Assembly (NCBI GenBank): GCA_019918135.1
Contig: WBZZ01001465.1
Location: 1-64,000 of the forward strand
DNA length: 64,000 nucleotides
From: Paulinella micropora
Lineage: Eukaryota > Cercozoa > Imbricatea > Euglyphida > Paulinellidae
Direction: 5' to 3'
The translations under genes were made by a program, and so were the position numbers. How positions within the stretch are numbered: the first letter of the stretch is position 1; every line of letters starts with the position of its first letter. The notes under the pieces are model-generated. The model was not told where the DNA came from. It saw only the letters and a program-made list of their open reading frames with translations, and did no database searches. Below are positions 32,240 to 41,885 of this stretch, piece by piece.

Positions 32240-33412
32240 ATGCGCAAGTGCAATCATTGTCACACCGTTTATTGCCAGGATCAGAATAGTATTTTGTGGG
32301 TAGCAGAACGAGTCAGCCAAGCCGAACAGAGGCTGGAGAAAACAGATTCGTGCAGGCGGGCGGAGTGTCCGGCGCTAGGCTATAGATGGTGGGAGCGATT
32401 CCTCACCGACTGTCTACTCGATCTTGTGGGACGCCCCGCAACGATGGACAATAGTGAGTGGACGTGCCAAAAGGTGGAGAATCTCATGAGTGATCTATTC
32501 GGGATGTCTGACGACTACTCATCCGTTGTTCAGGCCATTAGCACAACCAAGAAAGTGCCTGACCCTCAAACAAAAGAAGAGTGGAATAGTGGTAGCCCGG
32601 AAGCCCGATTCAATCTGCTGCTGCCATTCTTGCGTGCTTGGCTTCGCAGTGACCAAAAATACGTGCAAGAAGTCGTAAGTCGGTTGCAGATTGGTGGTGG
32701 CATTAGGAAGTTGATGTATCTAGTACAAGTCGCTGGGGCAAAAGGCTTCAACTTCCCCACCGCAGAGAAAAAAGTGCCACTCACTATGCTGAATTGTCTG
32801 GGCAAAGGTATTCAGGGTGGACCTAGCGTTTGGGTGTACGCGAGGACTCATCAGAGTGAGAGTAACGTGTGTGTGTACATCGCAATGTCGGCGAGCGCCA
32901 TGCCCGTGGGCGGCAACGCGCTCTACCAATACCACATGGGAACACACCGGCCTAGACTGCCTTCTCAGCGGGGCACTTCTCTCAGCCGCCTCTTGCTGCT
33001 CCTCCACAAGTTCGCGGCCGCTGCGCTTGACGTGTACTTCGGCTCGCCAAAGCGGCTGCGTTACGTGATCTCCCACCCAATGCGCGCAATGTGGAACATT
33101 ATAGAAAAAGAACAAGGAGTGCTACAAAAAGGTACTGATTACATTGTGCTCGAACGCATGCACGAATACGGCCGAACAAAAAGAAGCTTGGGTACACTAG
33201 AAATAAAGTGGTTGTGCCCGGAAAACCCATGCTACTTGCTTTTGGGTGCAAACCACTGCATTTCCTTGGCCTCTTCTTGGTTTGTCTCTAGCAACCAGGC
33301 GCTGGAACAAAAGGCACTGTACTATATTTTCAATGGAACGGAACGTTGCAATGTCTACAACAGCAGAGTGCAACAGGTAGTCACGTTTCATCTGCGACCA
33401 AAGCAAGTCTAG
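32240..33412 (+). CDS. Unknown protein with N-terminal zinc-ribbon-like motif
   Basis: 390 residues; looks whole. The N-terminus has CNHCHTVYC and, about 30 residues on, CRRAECPALGYRWW, four or more cysteines spaced like a zinc ribbon. The rest is mixed alpha/beta: FNLLLPFLRAWLRSDQKYV, VYARTHQSESNVCVYIAMS, LYYIFNGTERCNVYNSRVQQ. No catalytic motif recognised. Ends in AATTTAATTAAAGG 13 bp after the stop. The 389-residue gene at 35,313 has a C-terminal CPKCGKL half-ribbon, and the two may share a role, but I see no direct similarity. Confidence 0.6.
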   Translation: MRKCNHCHTVYCQDQNSILWVAERVSQAEQRLEKTDSCRRAECPALGYRWWERFLTDCLLDLVGRPATMDNSEWTCQKVENLMSDLFGMSDDYSSVVQAISTTKKVPDPQTKEEWNSGSPEARFNLLLPFLRAWLRSDQKYVQEVVSRLQIGGGIRKLMYLVQVAGAKGFNFPTAEKKVPLTMLNCLGKGIQGGPSVWVYARTHQSESNVCVYIAMSASAMPVGGNALYQYHMGTHRPRLPSQRGTSLSRLLLLLHKFAAAALDVYFGSPKRLRYVISHPMRAMWNIIEKEQGVLQKGTDYIVLERMHEYGRTKRSLGTLEIKWLCPENPCYLLLGANHCISLASSWFVSSNQALEQKALYYIFNGTERCNVYNSRVQQVVTFHLRPKQV

Positions 33413-33424
33413 AGATTCAATCTT

Positions 33425-33438
33425 AATTTAATTAAAGG
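33425..33438 (+). terminator. TTAATTAAA 3'-end motif
   Basis: AATTTAATTAAAGG shortly after the stop at 33,412. The same kind of motif (TTTAATTAAA) follows many genes here: 11,664, 12,821, 51,100, 53,490, 54,555, 61,348, 61,611, 62,878 and 63,608. It contains the polyadenylation variant ATTAAA on both strands. Confidence 0.5.
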
Positions 33439-33655
33439 ACTCTTTGTCACTAGGAATAAAAACCCCTGTGTGTTCTGACTCGTCCCCCCCCCCCCCCCCT
33501 TTCCCATCCCCCCGCGGACTACTCACGTTGGCGCAGAAAAAAAGAGCTAGGGGTGGGGGCACCCCCCCCATTCCACATTTGGTTGTGTGTGTAAAGAAAG
33601 CCACCGAGCCGTGCGATCAAGCGGGCGCACAAAAAAAAAGAAGTTCTTCTCTGGG

Positions 33656-33919
33656 ATGTCTGCGCAAGAACAGGTTTCTCTCTCCCTGCTGTACCTAGGC
33701 TTTTGCCTGTGTGCATTTGGTTTGCAGACAGGAGCGTCAGCATCGGATTCAGTACGCTGCCAAAGCGAAGAGGAGCTGATCTCGTTTATTTCAGGACTCT
33801 TGCTGGCGAAGACGCGGCCCTCGCTGCCCATCTGCAGGCAGGACGGCTGCTGCGCGCAAGCATTGGACGACAATCTCTATTGCGTGATCCACGAGCCTGG
33901 CTGGTTGGAGAAAACCTAG
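33656..33919 (+). CDS. Small secreted cysteine-rich protein
   Basis: 87 residues from MSAQEQVSL. A hydrophobic stretch (LSLLYLGFCLCAFGLQ) followed by ASASDS is a plausible signal peptide. The mature part has six cysteines (RCQSEEE, ICRQDGCCAQALDDNLYCVI), and CRQDGCCAQA recalls disulfide-rich secreted domains. The longer upstream extension is lysine/serine translation of an A-run and unlikely. Function unknown. 195 bp before the next membrane protein on the same strand. Confidence 0.5.
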   Translation: MSAQEQVSLSLLYLGFCLCAFGLQTGASASDSVRCQSEEELISFISGLLLAKTRPSLPICRQDGCCAQALDDNLYCVIHEPGWLEKT

Positions 33920-34114
33920 CGCAGCCCTTCACTCTCCTTTTTCCCTTCCTTCCCTCCCCTCCCCCCCCTTTCTCTTTGTGCCCATCCCGTCGTCAGACCC
34001 CCCCGCCCTCCTCTTTTCTCCACGCCGGTCAGGGCACGAAAGGTCCCCCGTGCTCAAAAATATTATTTAAAAAAACAGAACCAAGGCCAAAAGAAACCTT
34101 TTGGCTGGCTGGTA

Positions 34115-35005
34115 ATGCAAGTTAGCCACGCCATAGCCGTGCTGTTGATGTGTGTTGGTGCGGTGGCCGAGTTCGGGTTTGAACAAACGCTGGAAAGCGG
34201 CGAGGAAGTGGTCTACCAGCACAGCAAGGATCTACTAGCATGTCTCTACCATGAAACAACATACCTAAACGAGCTTTACCTAGCCTGCCCCGGTGACTGC
34301 AGGGTGGATCTGAAAGTGTACCCAGCTGGGAAAAACTCAGAGCCCAATGCTGATTTGGTCTTTGAAGACAGCAGTGGGATGTCCCTAGCGGGTTTGGATC
34401 AGGCCATTGAAGAGGGCTTGACGGTGAGCACGCTCAGGTGCAGGCCGGAGGCTGGCAAAGCCTGCCGAGTAATAGTTTCATTTACTTATGGTTGCCGGAA
34501 AAATCTTGCTTATTGCGGAGGGCCCGTGGAGGCTGGGCTCGACGGGCAAGGACTTATCTCTGTTGGGGCGGGAGAGACTTGGCAACTCCACTTTGATTAC
34601 GAGCGTTGCAAAGGCAAGGACGCGACAAGAATAATCCAAGTTGCGGTGCGGGCCAACAACACGACACCTGATCAAAACGCAGGGGATAGCTTCCAAGTTT
34701 CCAGCAGTTTTCAGGACGAAGGCAACGGGGATGAACCAAAAGCCATCGCGGAATTAAGTAAGGATTTACCTTCCTCGTGTTTTTTAGCATTGCACGGCGG
34801 GGAGCAATTCGTGGACCCCGGCGTCTTGCATGTCCAGATCAAGTGTGTGACCCCGGCGTCGGCGTCCAAAGATGCGCCGTGTAGGCTCGGCTACAAGGTG
34901 GCGCTGACATGCACCAGCGGCGCGGCGAGGGCCGCCGTGGGGGGCGGTGGTGTGGTGGGAGGGGCTCTGGTCATGCTGGCGCTGCAACTGCTTTTCAGGT
35001 CCTGA
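34115..35005 (+). CDS. Type I membrane glycoprotein-like protein
   Basis: 296 residues; looks whole. A signal peptide (AIAVLLMCVGAVA) is followed by an ectodomain with about ten cysteines in pairs (CLYHETTYLNELYLACPGDC, CRPEAGKACRVIV, CRKNLAYCGG), an N-glycosylation site (NNTT), and a C-terminal hydrophobic segment (GGVVGGALVMLALQLLF) ending at once in RS, so either a tail anchor or a GPI signal. Two similar cysteine-containing halves are possible. Probably a surface or envelope protein of the virus-like element. Family not recognised. Confidence 0.6.
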   Translation: MQVSHAIAVLLMCVGAVAEFGFEQTLESGEEVVYQHSKDLLACLYHETTYLNELYLACPGDCRVDLKVYPAGKNSEPNADLVFEDSSGMSLAGLDQAIEEGLTVSTLRCRPEAGKACRVIVSFTYGCRKNLAYCGGPVEAGLDGQGLISVGAGETWQLHFDYERCKGKDATRIIQVAVRANNTTPDQNAGDSFQVSSSFQDEGNGDEPKAIAELSKDLPSSCFLALHGGEQFVDPGVLHVQIKCVTPASASKDAPCRLGYKVALTCTSGAARAAVGGGGVVGGALVMLALQLLFRS

Positions 35006-35312
35006 GCCGGACCGCGCAAACTAGAAAAAGTTTCCGTATTAAATTTTATTGCTTTTTAAAAACGTCCGTTTCTTGGTATCCCAACTTGGTTGGCGCGGGG
35101 GGTGGAAGGGGTGCGGCAGCGGAGGGGAGAAGGGACAGGAGAGGGAGAAGGGGGAAGAGAGCAGAGGAGAAAGAAAAAAGAGCTTTCGTGATTGTGCTGT
35201 TGCCCCCTAACTATCTAATAATATCCCGTGGGTACCAACGGGAGCGCTGGCCTTTGCTGGGAGGCCGACAAGGAGAGAGAAAGAGAAAAGTGACGGAGTG
35301 TCGATCTGGACT
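35006..35312. other. Spacer, G/A-rich
   Basis: A TTAAATTTTATTGCTTTTTA motif (35,039) close behind the stop of the membrane protein, then about 100 bp of GGAGA-rich sequence that may be the leader of the next gene. No gene seen. Confidence 0.4.
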
Positions 35313-36467
35313 ATGATGAGCCAAAAAGCCACGCCTAAATTTCTTGCTGAAGAAGAGATTGGTACCTGGCCCTTACAGCCGCATGCCGAATTGGAACAAA
35401 AACAGGCAAAGTGGCTGCTATGGCTGAAACAGTTTCTGTCACGTGTCTATCCCGGGGTTACGCTGATTTGGGATGATCAATGTTTGACCAATCTCCGATT
35501 TTTAAATAAGAGCACAAATCAGCCTGCTCTTTTGCAGAAAAGCGCTTTCGTAGCAGCCAAGCCCGTCGATGAAGATGGAGCGCTAGCTGTCATGACTCGC
35601 GTGTTCCTAGATGTTCAAGAATGGTCGACGCCCGAGATGACGACTTGGGGAGGGATCTTGACGGCCGTGCAGGTGCTACTTCTAAACTTAAGGAAGAAGC
35701 TGTACCGCCTTAACAGCGAAAAGACGCTTGTAACGGCACGTCTGGAGCCCGCTTGGGACTCTGTGGTGAAGACGTTTGAGAATGAGTTGGGCCTTGAACA
35801 CAAACCTGCAAGATATGTTGTGGACGTACGCTATTTGTCCAAGCTGCGATACAGTCTTTGGCCGCAGGAAATATCGGAATTTCTTGCTGCGTGGCCAGGG
35901 TGTGAAGCGGTAATACGCGCCGAAATACTCACAAAACCCCAAGAGCAAAAGAAGCTTGGCAAACCGGGTGATATCCTACAACGAGTGGAGCAATGGCGCC
36001 AGAATGTACTTAGATCTGCGCACGTAGAGCCACCGACTGACAAAGGAAAGCCTATTCTACGCAACATAAAAGCTCAGAAATGTTGGGTAAAGAATAGAGC
36101 GCTGCTCAAAGAATTCGAAGGCGCCTTAGACAAGATAAATGAGCTCCTGTGTATAGCAGTTAATGAAAGCAAGGAACGGAGGGAGTCTGTCATTGCAGCG
36201 CTCAGCAAGTTCAGCATTGAGGGCGATGGCAACGGTTGGTTGACCAAGGAGTATCCGGAATGGATTTTTGTAGCCTCGTATCGGCCAACTCATGCGCGCA
36301 TACTCGACGAAGAACTTGTGTGCAAAGCCAAGCAGATGCTAAGGCAAAAGATGCCCGTTGAACAGCAGGAAGGAATCGACTGGTTGCTGCAGGAATACGA
36401 CAGTATCTGCACAGAGGCTAGAATCTGTCCCAAATGTGGCAAGCTGATTCGTGAGCGACAAGTCTAA
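35313..36467 (+). CDS. Unknown protein with C-terminal CxxC
   Basis: 384 residues from MMSQKATPK; looks whole. Mainly helical (KQAKWLLWLKQFLSRVYPG, ILTAVQVLLLNLRKKLYRLN), without signal or membrane segments. It ends ICPKCGKLIRERQV, half of a zinc ribbon. Tryptophan-rich (EWSTPEMTTWGG, LWPQEISEFLAAWPG). No domain recognised. Ends convergently with the second Kelch gene; TTATTAATAAAAAG at 36,510 lies between them and may serve both. Confidence 0.6.
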   Translation: MMSQKATPKFLAEEEIGTWPLQPHAELEQKQAKWLLWLKQFLSRVYPGVTLIWDDQCLTNLRFLNKSTNQPALLQKSAFVAAKPVDEDGALAVMTRVFLDVQEWSTPEMTTWGGILTAVQVLLLNLRKKLYRLNSEKTLVTARLEPAWDSVVKTFENELGLEHKPARYVVDVRYLSKLRYSLWPQEISEFLAAWPGCEAVIRAEILTKPQEQKKLGKPGDILQRVEQWRQNVLRSAHVEPPTDKGKPILRNIKAQKCWVKNRALLKEFEGALDKINELLCIAVNESKERRESVIAALSKFSIEGDGNGWLTKEYPEWIFVASYRPTHARILDEELVCKAKQMLRQKMPVEQQEGIDWLLQEYDSICTEARICPKCGKLIRERQV

Positions 36468-36504
36468 CTATTAAAACCCGGCTTGTGTTTTTATGAATAA
36501 AAAA

Positions 36505-36524
36505 AGGAAAGTTATTAATAAAAA
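36505..36524. terminator. AT-rich motif between convergent genes
   Basis: AAAGTTATTAATAAAAAGG lies between the stops at 36,467 (+) and 36,546 (-). It holds ATTAAT/AATAAA signals on both strands and could direct polyadenylation from both sides. Confidence 0.45.
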
Positions 36525-37293
36525 GGCTTTTGCGGCTTGACAATATTATTCTTGACTTTCCCGTACTGTCGACCCACTGGTGCGGGCGAGAGGGGCGGAG
36601 GGGGGCAACAAGCCGGGCGTAACGGTACAGTTGGCGAGGGAGCGCGCGAGCGGCAGGTTGGGGCACGAGTGCCAGGAGTTGCTTTCCGGGTCATAGCACT
36701 CCACTGACGCGAGAGGCACCCCGCGCGCGTTCGCACCGCCCAACACGTAGATTAAGCCGCCCAACACAGCTGCGCAAGCGTCTTCACAGGCTTCAAGGAG
36801 GGGCGCCACTTCTTGCCAACTGTCGTGTGCAAGGTCGTAGCGCTCCACGGAAGACAGTACCCGCCCTGCGAGGTCCCGTCCGGCAATGGCGTAAACACCG
36901 TGACCTTCCAACACGGCGGCTGAGCAGCCCCACCTGGGGGTTCGGAGGGCGGCGGCGGGGCTCCAGCGCTGAGTGGTTGGGTTGTAGCACTCCACTGAAT
37001 CCAGGATATGATCGCCGGGGCCCTTGCCTCCAATTACAAAGAACCGCGCTTGGCTCCCGACACCAAGAACCGCCCCGCCCAGGTAGGCTCGCGCGTAGGC
37101 CATCGGTTGCAGGTTTTCCCAACGGTTGGTCACACAGTCGTAGCGCGCCACGTTGGGCGTGATGGCGCCCCGAGCGATCCCGCCCGCCACCAGGATGCTG
37201 TGGTCCTCGATAGAAGCGGCCACCGCGCCCAGCAAACCCAGCGTGCTGGGCAGGCTGTCTCCCTTGCCGAACCCAGCGCTGCAGTCCCCCCCT

Positions 37294-37315
37294 CCAGCCA
37301 GCGCTAGCGGGCTGG
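37294..37315 (-). repeat. Palindromic core inside the Kelch gene
   Basis: CCAGCCAGCGCTAGCGGGCT followed by GG, a near-perfect palindrome lacking the C/G-run half of the unit. It reads in frame as SPLALAGG within a Kelch blade. Confidence 0.55.
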
Positions 37316-37449
37316 TGTAAAGACGTTCCATGGTGGGCACAGGGCGGTGGTCGGGACCCACGCCGCCTAGAACATACAGTACACCATCAACAGAGACACA
37401 CGCTGCGTGTGAGCGCGGGGTGAGGAGCCTGCAGCTTGCTTCCTTCCAG

Positions 37450-37491
37450 CCCAGCCCACTAGCGCGGGCTAGAGGGGGCAGCATGGCCCCC
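37450..37491 (-). repeat. Dispersed palindromic unit inside the Kelch gene
   Basis: On the coding strand GGGGGCCATGCTGCCCCC is followed by TCTAGCCCGCGCTAGTGGGC and TGGG, the same two-hairpin order as the intergenic copies. It is read in frame as GAMLPPLARASGLGW. Confidence 0.7.
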
Positions 37492-38146
37492 GTATAGAAG
37501 TACACGGTGTCTAGCAGAGCCCTTTGACCGGGGACCCCGCCGAAGCCACCAAAGACGTACAGCGCCTGCGGCTCGGGCTGCAGGCGGGGCAGGATCTTTT
37601 TTTCGCGGATTACTTGGGCGAGGTCGGGTGCCCTTGAGATCTCTAGACAGGAGCTGACGTGTTCGGCTTCGACGTCGACGTCGACGTTGGCCTGGGAGCA
37701 GAGCGCCTGCAAGGCCTGCTTGTGCTGGCCGATCATTCTGCGCAGGGCGTAGAGTTGCTTACAGAGTTTCGCCTCCTGGTCGTCGGAGCTCGCGTCCATG
37801 CGCAGGCACAACGCCGCGGCCTCTTGTTCCAGCCCCTTCATGTCGTGTTGGCGCCGAGCGATCTGGTCTGCGACGCGCGCGCGGGCCTCGCTGCCGGCGC
37901 TCGTGAGTCCCGGCCAGCGCGAGCGCAGGCCTCGGAGCCTCAGAGCGTCCTGTGCTGGCTGGTGTTCCAAGGTGAAGGAAAAAGCGTTGTCCTGCTCTGT
38001 TGGGCCGGGGCAGGACCATAGCGGGCGTCAGGTAGCTGTGCCAGCTGGTCTATGATGCGCAGCAAGGATTCGTAGAGTTCCACGGCAGACGGGTTCACGA
38101 CGACGAGCGGCGGCTGTGCAGGCTGCGGCTGTGCAAGCCGCGGGCA

Positions 38147-38190
38147 GGCCCCTCGGAGGGCAGCCCCCTCCGCGGTGCCAGTGGGCTGGG
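38147..38190 (-). repeat. Possible palindromic unit in the Kelch leader
   Basis: On the coding strand CCCAGCCCACTGGCACCGCG, then GAGGGGGCTGCCCTCCGAGG. It is a decayed or variant copy in the opposite orientation, read as TQPTGTAEGAALRGA. Confidence 0.4.
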
Positions 38191-38278
38191 TTTCTTCGTC
38201 CTCGTCCAGACTAGTGGAGCTCTGGGGTGCGACGGCGGCAAAGACAGGCGCGTGCTTGGCTCTCTTTCTTGGTGGCAT

Positions 38279-38501
38279 ATAGCTTTGCAGGGGAAAAGGC
38301 AACGGGAGAAAAAAGACCGAACAGAAGCTGGGGGGCGAAGGAGGGGGGGGGGGGATTGGGAGAGGGAGAGAGAGGGAGGGGGGGGGGGGGCGCCCCCCCC
38401 CTCAACTTTTTGTCTGTCCTCCTCTCCCCCTGCTTCCTACCCCTGACTTGCTCACTATTGTCTTTGTAAACAAGAAGACTGACGGTGTGTCAAGAGTTGG
38501 T
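38279..38501. other. Divergent spacer with G/C palindrome
   Basis: GGGGGGGGGGCGCCCCCCCC (38,380-38,401) in a purine-to-pyrimidine switch: AGGGAGAGGG on one side, CTCCCCCT on the other. It may contain both promoters; no clear TATA box. No gene seen. Confidence 0.4.
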
Positions 38502-39482
38502 ATGACGGACGAGCCAGCAGAGAATTGCAACAAATGCACAAAGCCATTTATCCCAGCCAAGGCGTTGGAGAAGCTTGTTCCCTACATCAATCCGCAGACT
38601 GGTTTCAATCCGAAGAAGAAGGCGCCCAAGAGACACGTGATCGTAGGGGCGGGCGGAGGGGGTGACTTTCATGCTGCCCTGCTACGCGCCGTGATTGGCT
38701 CCTTTCAATCTAAGGAAGATGATAATGAAAACGAGCATACATGGCTGACTCTGACGGCCGGGTACTTGCCACAAGATTACATGAAAAATATGAAGAGTGG
38801 CTCGACAAAGAAGACGAGTCATGGCCCAACGGAATATGAGAGGGCTCGTCTGACGGAGGAACAGGCAAAGAAATGGCTCAACAACCTCAAGCAGGCAGGC
38901 AAAGGCGCTCGGAACGAGGCTGCGCCCTTCCAGATCAAACCCCAAACTCGTGCAGTTATGCAGAAATTGATTTCTGACGACTTTGGGGAGATGGTGCCCT
39001 CAAACAAGGATGTTTCCGCTCAGATGAAGAATTCATCCTTTGTGTACGGCTCCTTGATGCAGGAGGCGATTGCTTTGAGCGAAGCCAAGGAAGAGCTTAA
39101 GGGAGCAGAGGTTGTCATGTCAGAGGCCTGGATGTTCCCATCCACCAAGAATTTTGGCGGTCCAGAGTACAAGTCTATGGTCCGCGAGCTGTCTAGCTTT
39201 CTACAAAAAAAGTTTCCCGCCGAGGACTTCGATGTTACATTACTCGACGTTGGAGGCGACATTCTGAAGACCGACAGGAATGAACGGGATGTGTGTGTCC
39301 TGAAAGCCTTCCAGGAGATATACCAAAATCAAGAGCTGGGGAACTTCAAGTCGCTGCAAAGGGCATATACAGGTCGGCTACCACTGCTATGCATTGCGGC
39401 GTTCCTTGTGCAGATACTGCCACCCTGTACTCCAGAGCCTTCAGCGTCGTCTCTTCTGTTGCACCCTGTTCCAAAACCCTAG
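38502..39482 (+). CDS. Possible DUF1152-like protein
   Basis: 326 residues from MTDEPAENCNKC. VIVGAGGGGDFHAALLRAVI (about residues 48-67) matches the glycine-rich start of DUF1152 proteins, and LLDVGGDILKTDRNERDVCV (about 247-266) resembles their conserved D-x-GGD...E motif. The function of that family is not established; a nucleotide-binding role is plausible. A CxxC at residues 9-12 begins the protein. The last 45 residues are an antisense reading of the neighbouring convergent gene (overlap 39,346-39,482), so the natural end may be earlier. The neighbour is nicotinamidase-like, so a joint role in nucleotide metabolism is possible (inference). Confidence 0.4.
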   Translation: MTDEPAENCNKCTKPFIPAKALEKLVPYINPQTGFNPKKKAPKRHVIVGAGGGGDFHAALLRAVIGSFQSKEDDNENEHTWLTLTAGYLPQDYMKNMKSGSTKKTSHGPTEYERARLTEEQAKKWLNNLKQAGKGARNEAAPFQIKPQTRAVMQKLISDDFGEMVPSNKDVSAQMKNSSFVYGSLMQEAIALSEAKEELKGAEVVMSEAWMFPSTKNFGGPEYKSMVRELSSFLQKKFPAEDFDVTLLDVGGDILKTDRNERDVCVLKAFQEIYQNQELGNFKSLQRAYTGRLPLLCIAAFLVQILPPCTPEPSASSLLLHPVPKP

Positions 39483-40857
39483 CGATTTGGGAGCGTCCCT
39501 CTTTTGAAAATTCTGTCAGAGGTTTTCTACACTCAGACGACAGACAGGTATACATAGGCCCTATTTGTGTTCCATTGTCTGCTTTCACCAGCGTCATAAT
39601 GTAATCACCTCCTGCCGGGAATTTGGAAAGCCAAAACTCCTTTTGCCCTTCCGCCTTCTTGCCTCCCGGTGCTAGCCTGTTCGCCAATTCGGCTTGGGCC
39701 TTCTTGGCCCTTTCAATCAGCAAGTCGACGGTAGCTTCTTGCAGTCGAAACGAGATTTGTGAGTACAGCTTACGCGCGGCCCTTGAGGTCGAATCCAAAA
39801 CGGAGTTGACGTATGATTTGTGCATGCGTTCTTGTTGGCAGAAAGCTGCGACGCTTTCATATGGTGTGACCCCTTGCGTGTTCCAAACCACCGGTTTCCC
39901 AATCGCCAGAGTTGCTGAATTGACAACGACAACCTTGAAATTTTTCCCAACCAGGCCTTGCGCAGTTTTTTCAACACAAATGTCAGCAGCGACTCCAACC
40001 ACGCAAACGTTTTTTATCCCCTGAGCTTTTAGTACTTCAAAGTTCCGTCAAAGTGAATCTCCCAGGAGTCATGCTCCAGGGGTTCTCGTTGAAAACTTCC
40101 TTCCTGTTTGACGCGCGCTTTGTGTCCGATTTGGCAGCCTCTTGCCCCACAACAGGGTCCGCATTGATAAAAATGGCAGAATACGCGTCATATTTGCGGT
40201 TGGTGCCTTTATCAAAAAACATTGTCCTGCTTCTTGAGTTCCCGGCAGGTAGGTTAAGCGTGCCTCTTTCCAGGGCGGTAGCTTTCATATAAGTCGAATA
40301 GTTCAGCGCCGGCTCTGGCGCTCTTGTCCCTGGCTTAAACGCGGGGGCTACGTCGCGCAGCTCGTCCACGACCTCCGACCCCCAGTCGTCCATAACGCAG
40401 TGGGCAGGCCATAGCCCTTGATTTGTAACCGTTCGCTTTACGGTAATCGCTTTTTCCACTGCGGCCCCCGGCTCGAGGCTGCTTTCTTCAAAAGAATACG
40501 TAACAAACTTGTCTGTTTGTTTATATGGGTCAATGCGGTCTCTTTTTCGCGCTTCCTGTGATTCTACCTCCGTGGTTTTTCCATCTGGTTTTGTTTGTAC
40601 GTGGTAGATCGAACTTGCAAAGATATGTGGCCGGGCTTTACCTTTTTGTCGGGACCTGTGCATTCCGCGGGGTGTTTGTCGCGTGTGAACACCACTAGGT
40701 CCCAGCCAGAAATCTGCACCAATTGGCGCACATTTTCGATGCAAATTTTTCGCGTATCTTCCTTTCCAAGACACAGTGACCCACGCGGGTGCATAAAGTC
40801 TTTCTGCATGTCTACAACAATCAGAGCCCAACCCGGCTGGAGCAAAGGGGTTGACAT
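39346..40857 (-). pseudogene. Nicotinamidase/isochorismatase-family protein with C-terminal extension
   Basis: The family's three landmarks occur in order on the minus strand: ALIVVDMQKDFMHPRGSL with the catalytic-type Asp, then LVVFTRDKHP (about 40,857-40,660); QGLWPAHCV (about 40,430); and VVGVAADICVEKTAQGLV (about 39,990) with the nucleophile-type Cys. These enzymes hydrolyse nicotinamide to nicotinate in NAD salvage, or related amides and isochorismate. An insert of about 70 residues lies between landmarks two and three, and about 180 residues of unknown type follow. The landmarks are not all in one frame, so the gene is either broken about twice or spliced. Its 3' end overlaps the DUF1152-like gene. 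Confidence 0.65.
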
Positions 40858-41196
40858 TGGGAAGGGTCAAAGAGCAAGCAACACCAAAGAGGGCTGGTCG
40901 GAAATCTATGGGTCCTTTGGTCTTTTTCTTATTAATAATACTATTAGTACTAGAGCCAAGAGAAAAAAAAGAGGGGCGGCTGTGAAGGTCAGGGAAGGGG
41001 GGGGAAGGCGCACAGCCCCCCTCTCCTTCTCCCCTCCCACCTTCCTTCCTCCCCCTCCCCCTCCCCCCTCCCTTTTGTTTCCATCTGTCGTTGTTCTCCT
41101 CTCTCCCCTCTCCCCTTCCAGTCTCTCGCAACTCTTTTTCTTTATTTTGTGTCGCGTCCTGTGTGAAGGGCCGGCGGGTTCGCGCGCGAGTGGGAC
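40858..41196. other. Divergent spacer, polypyrimidine-rich
   Basis: An AT palindrome (CTTATTAATAATACTATTAG, 40,927-40,946), G-runs near 41,000 and long CT/CCT tracts to 41,130. A TTTATTTTGTG just before the ATG at 41,197 region may hold the start signals of the next gene. No gene seen. Confidence 0.4.
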
Positions 41197-41772
41197 ATGA
41201 ATGTCCCCAAGGGAGAGATCTTTTGGGTCTGGGCGGTCGGCAAGGCGCTGCAGGACGTGTCGGGGGTCGTGGCGCCCGGGGATATGCCGCCCAACAACCC
41301 GGAATGCGTAGCGGAGCTAAAAAAGTGTCACGCGTCACTGCAGTGGACGCTGCTGCCCTCGCACCAACAAACCTGCGAGGAGCTCAGGTCGTTGCACGGT
41401 TACAGCAGCAGCAGCGGCCAGGAAGAAACCAAGGACGTTGTCAAGCCCGGCCGTATCAGCTGGTCACCGCCGCTTCCGATCCAGCTGGCCAAAGAAGCCA
41501 GCGGCGGCGGTCGAGAGCCCGTGCGCGCGGGCGGCCGGCGCCGGCGCGGTCGTGCGCACACCGTGCCGGGATCGCAACCCTCCGGCAAGAGCGACGAGGC
41601 CTACTTGTTTGTGTATAAACCCCACGTGCACATCCACGCGCCCCCGCAGAGGGGCCCGCCGAGGTCCGTCGCGTTGGAACTACACAGCTGTGACTTTGTG
41701 TTTCTGCGCGGCGGAGAAAAAACGCGCGCAGCAATTAGTAGGCCGGAGTCAAAGCCTGAGCTAGCTAACTAA
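41197..41772 (+). CDS. Unknown 191-residue protein
   Basis: MNVPKGEIFWVWAVGKALQD starts it; looks whole. The N-terminal 70 residues are compact with two cysteines, the middle is a basic Gly/Arg stretch (GGRRRRGRAHTV), and the C-terminal 60 residues look beta-rich (YLFVYKPHVHIHAP, ALELHSCDFVFL). No family recognised. The basic middle may bind nucleic acid. Followed by ATCATTAAAAATTATTAC (41,830-41,847), which lies between this gene and the convergent one. Confidence 0.45.
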   Translation: MNVPKGEIFWVWAVGKALQDVSGVVAPGDMPPNNPECVAELKKCHASLQWTLLPSHQQTCEELRSLHGYSSSSGQEETKDVVKPGRISWSPPLPIQLAKEASGGGREPVRAGGRRRRGRAHTVPGSQPSGKSDEAYLFVYKPHVHIHAPPQRGPPRSVALELHSCDFVFLRGGEKTRAAISRPESKPELAN

Positions 41773-41885
41773 TACAAAGACAGAAAAAGGGGCCGGGGCC
41801 CAAGAACGTCGACAAGAAATACTTTTTTTAATCATTAAAAATTATTACAAAGACACTCTACCAAAAGAAAAAAGTTCCTGTTGGC

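Larger units (their letters stand above)
36546..38278 (-). pseudogene. Coiled-coil plus Kelch-repeat protein, probably broken once
   Basis: Starts MPPRKRAKHAP at 38,278 (basic nuclear-type signal), then an acidic/proline region, a helical section (LEQEAAALCLRMDASSDDQE and CKQLYALRRMIGQHKQALQA), then about six Kelch blades: LYVFGGFGGV, LYVLGGVGPDH, ILVAGGIARG, FFVIGGKGPGD, VYAIAGRDLAG and IYVLGGANARG, with VARYDCVTNRWENL and VECYDPESNSWHSCP. No BTB domain. Three copies of the dispersed palindromic unit or its parts (37,294-37,315, 37,450-37,491, 38,147-38,190) read through in frame as inserts such as GAMLPPLARASGLGWKEA between blade strands. It looks broken about once. Paralogous in type to the Kelch gene at 14,859-15,922. 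Confidence 0.75.
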
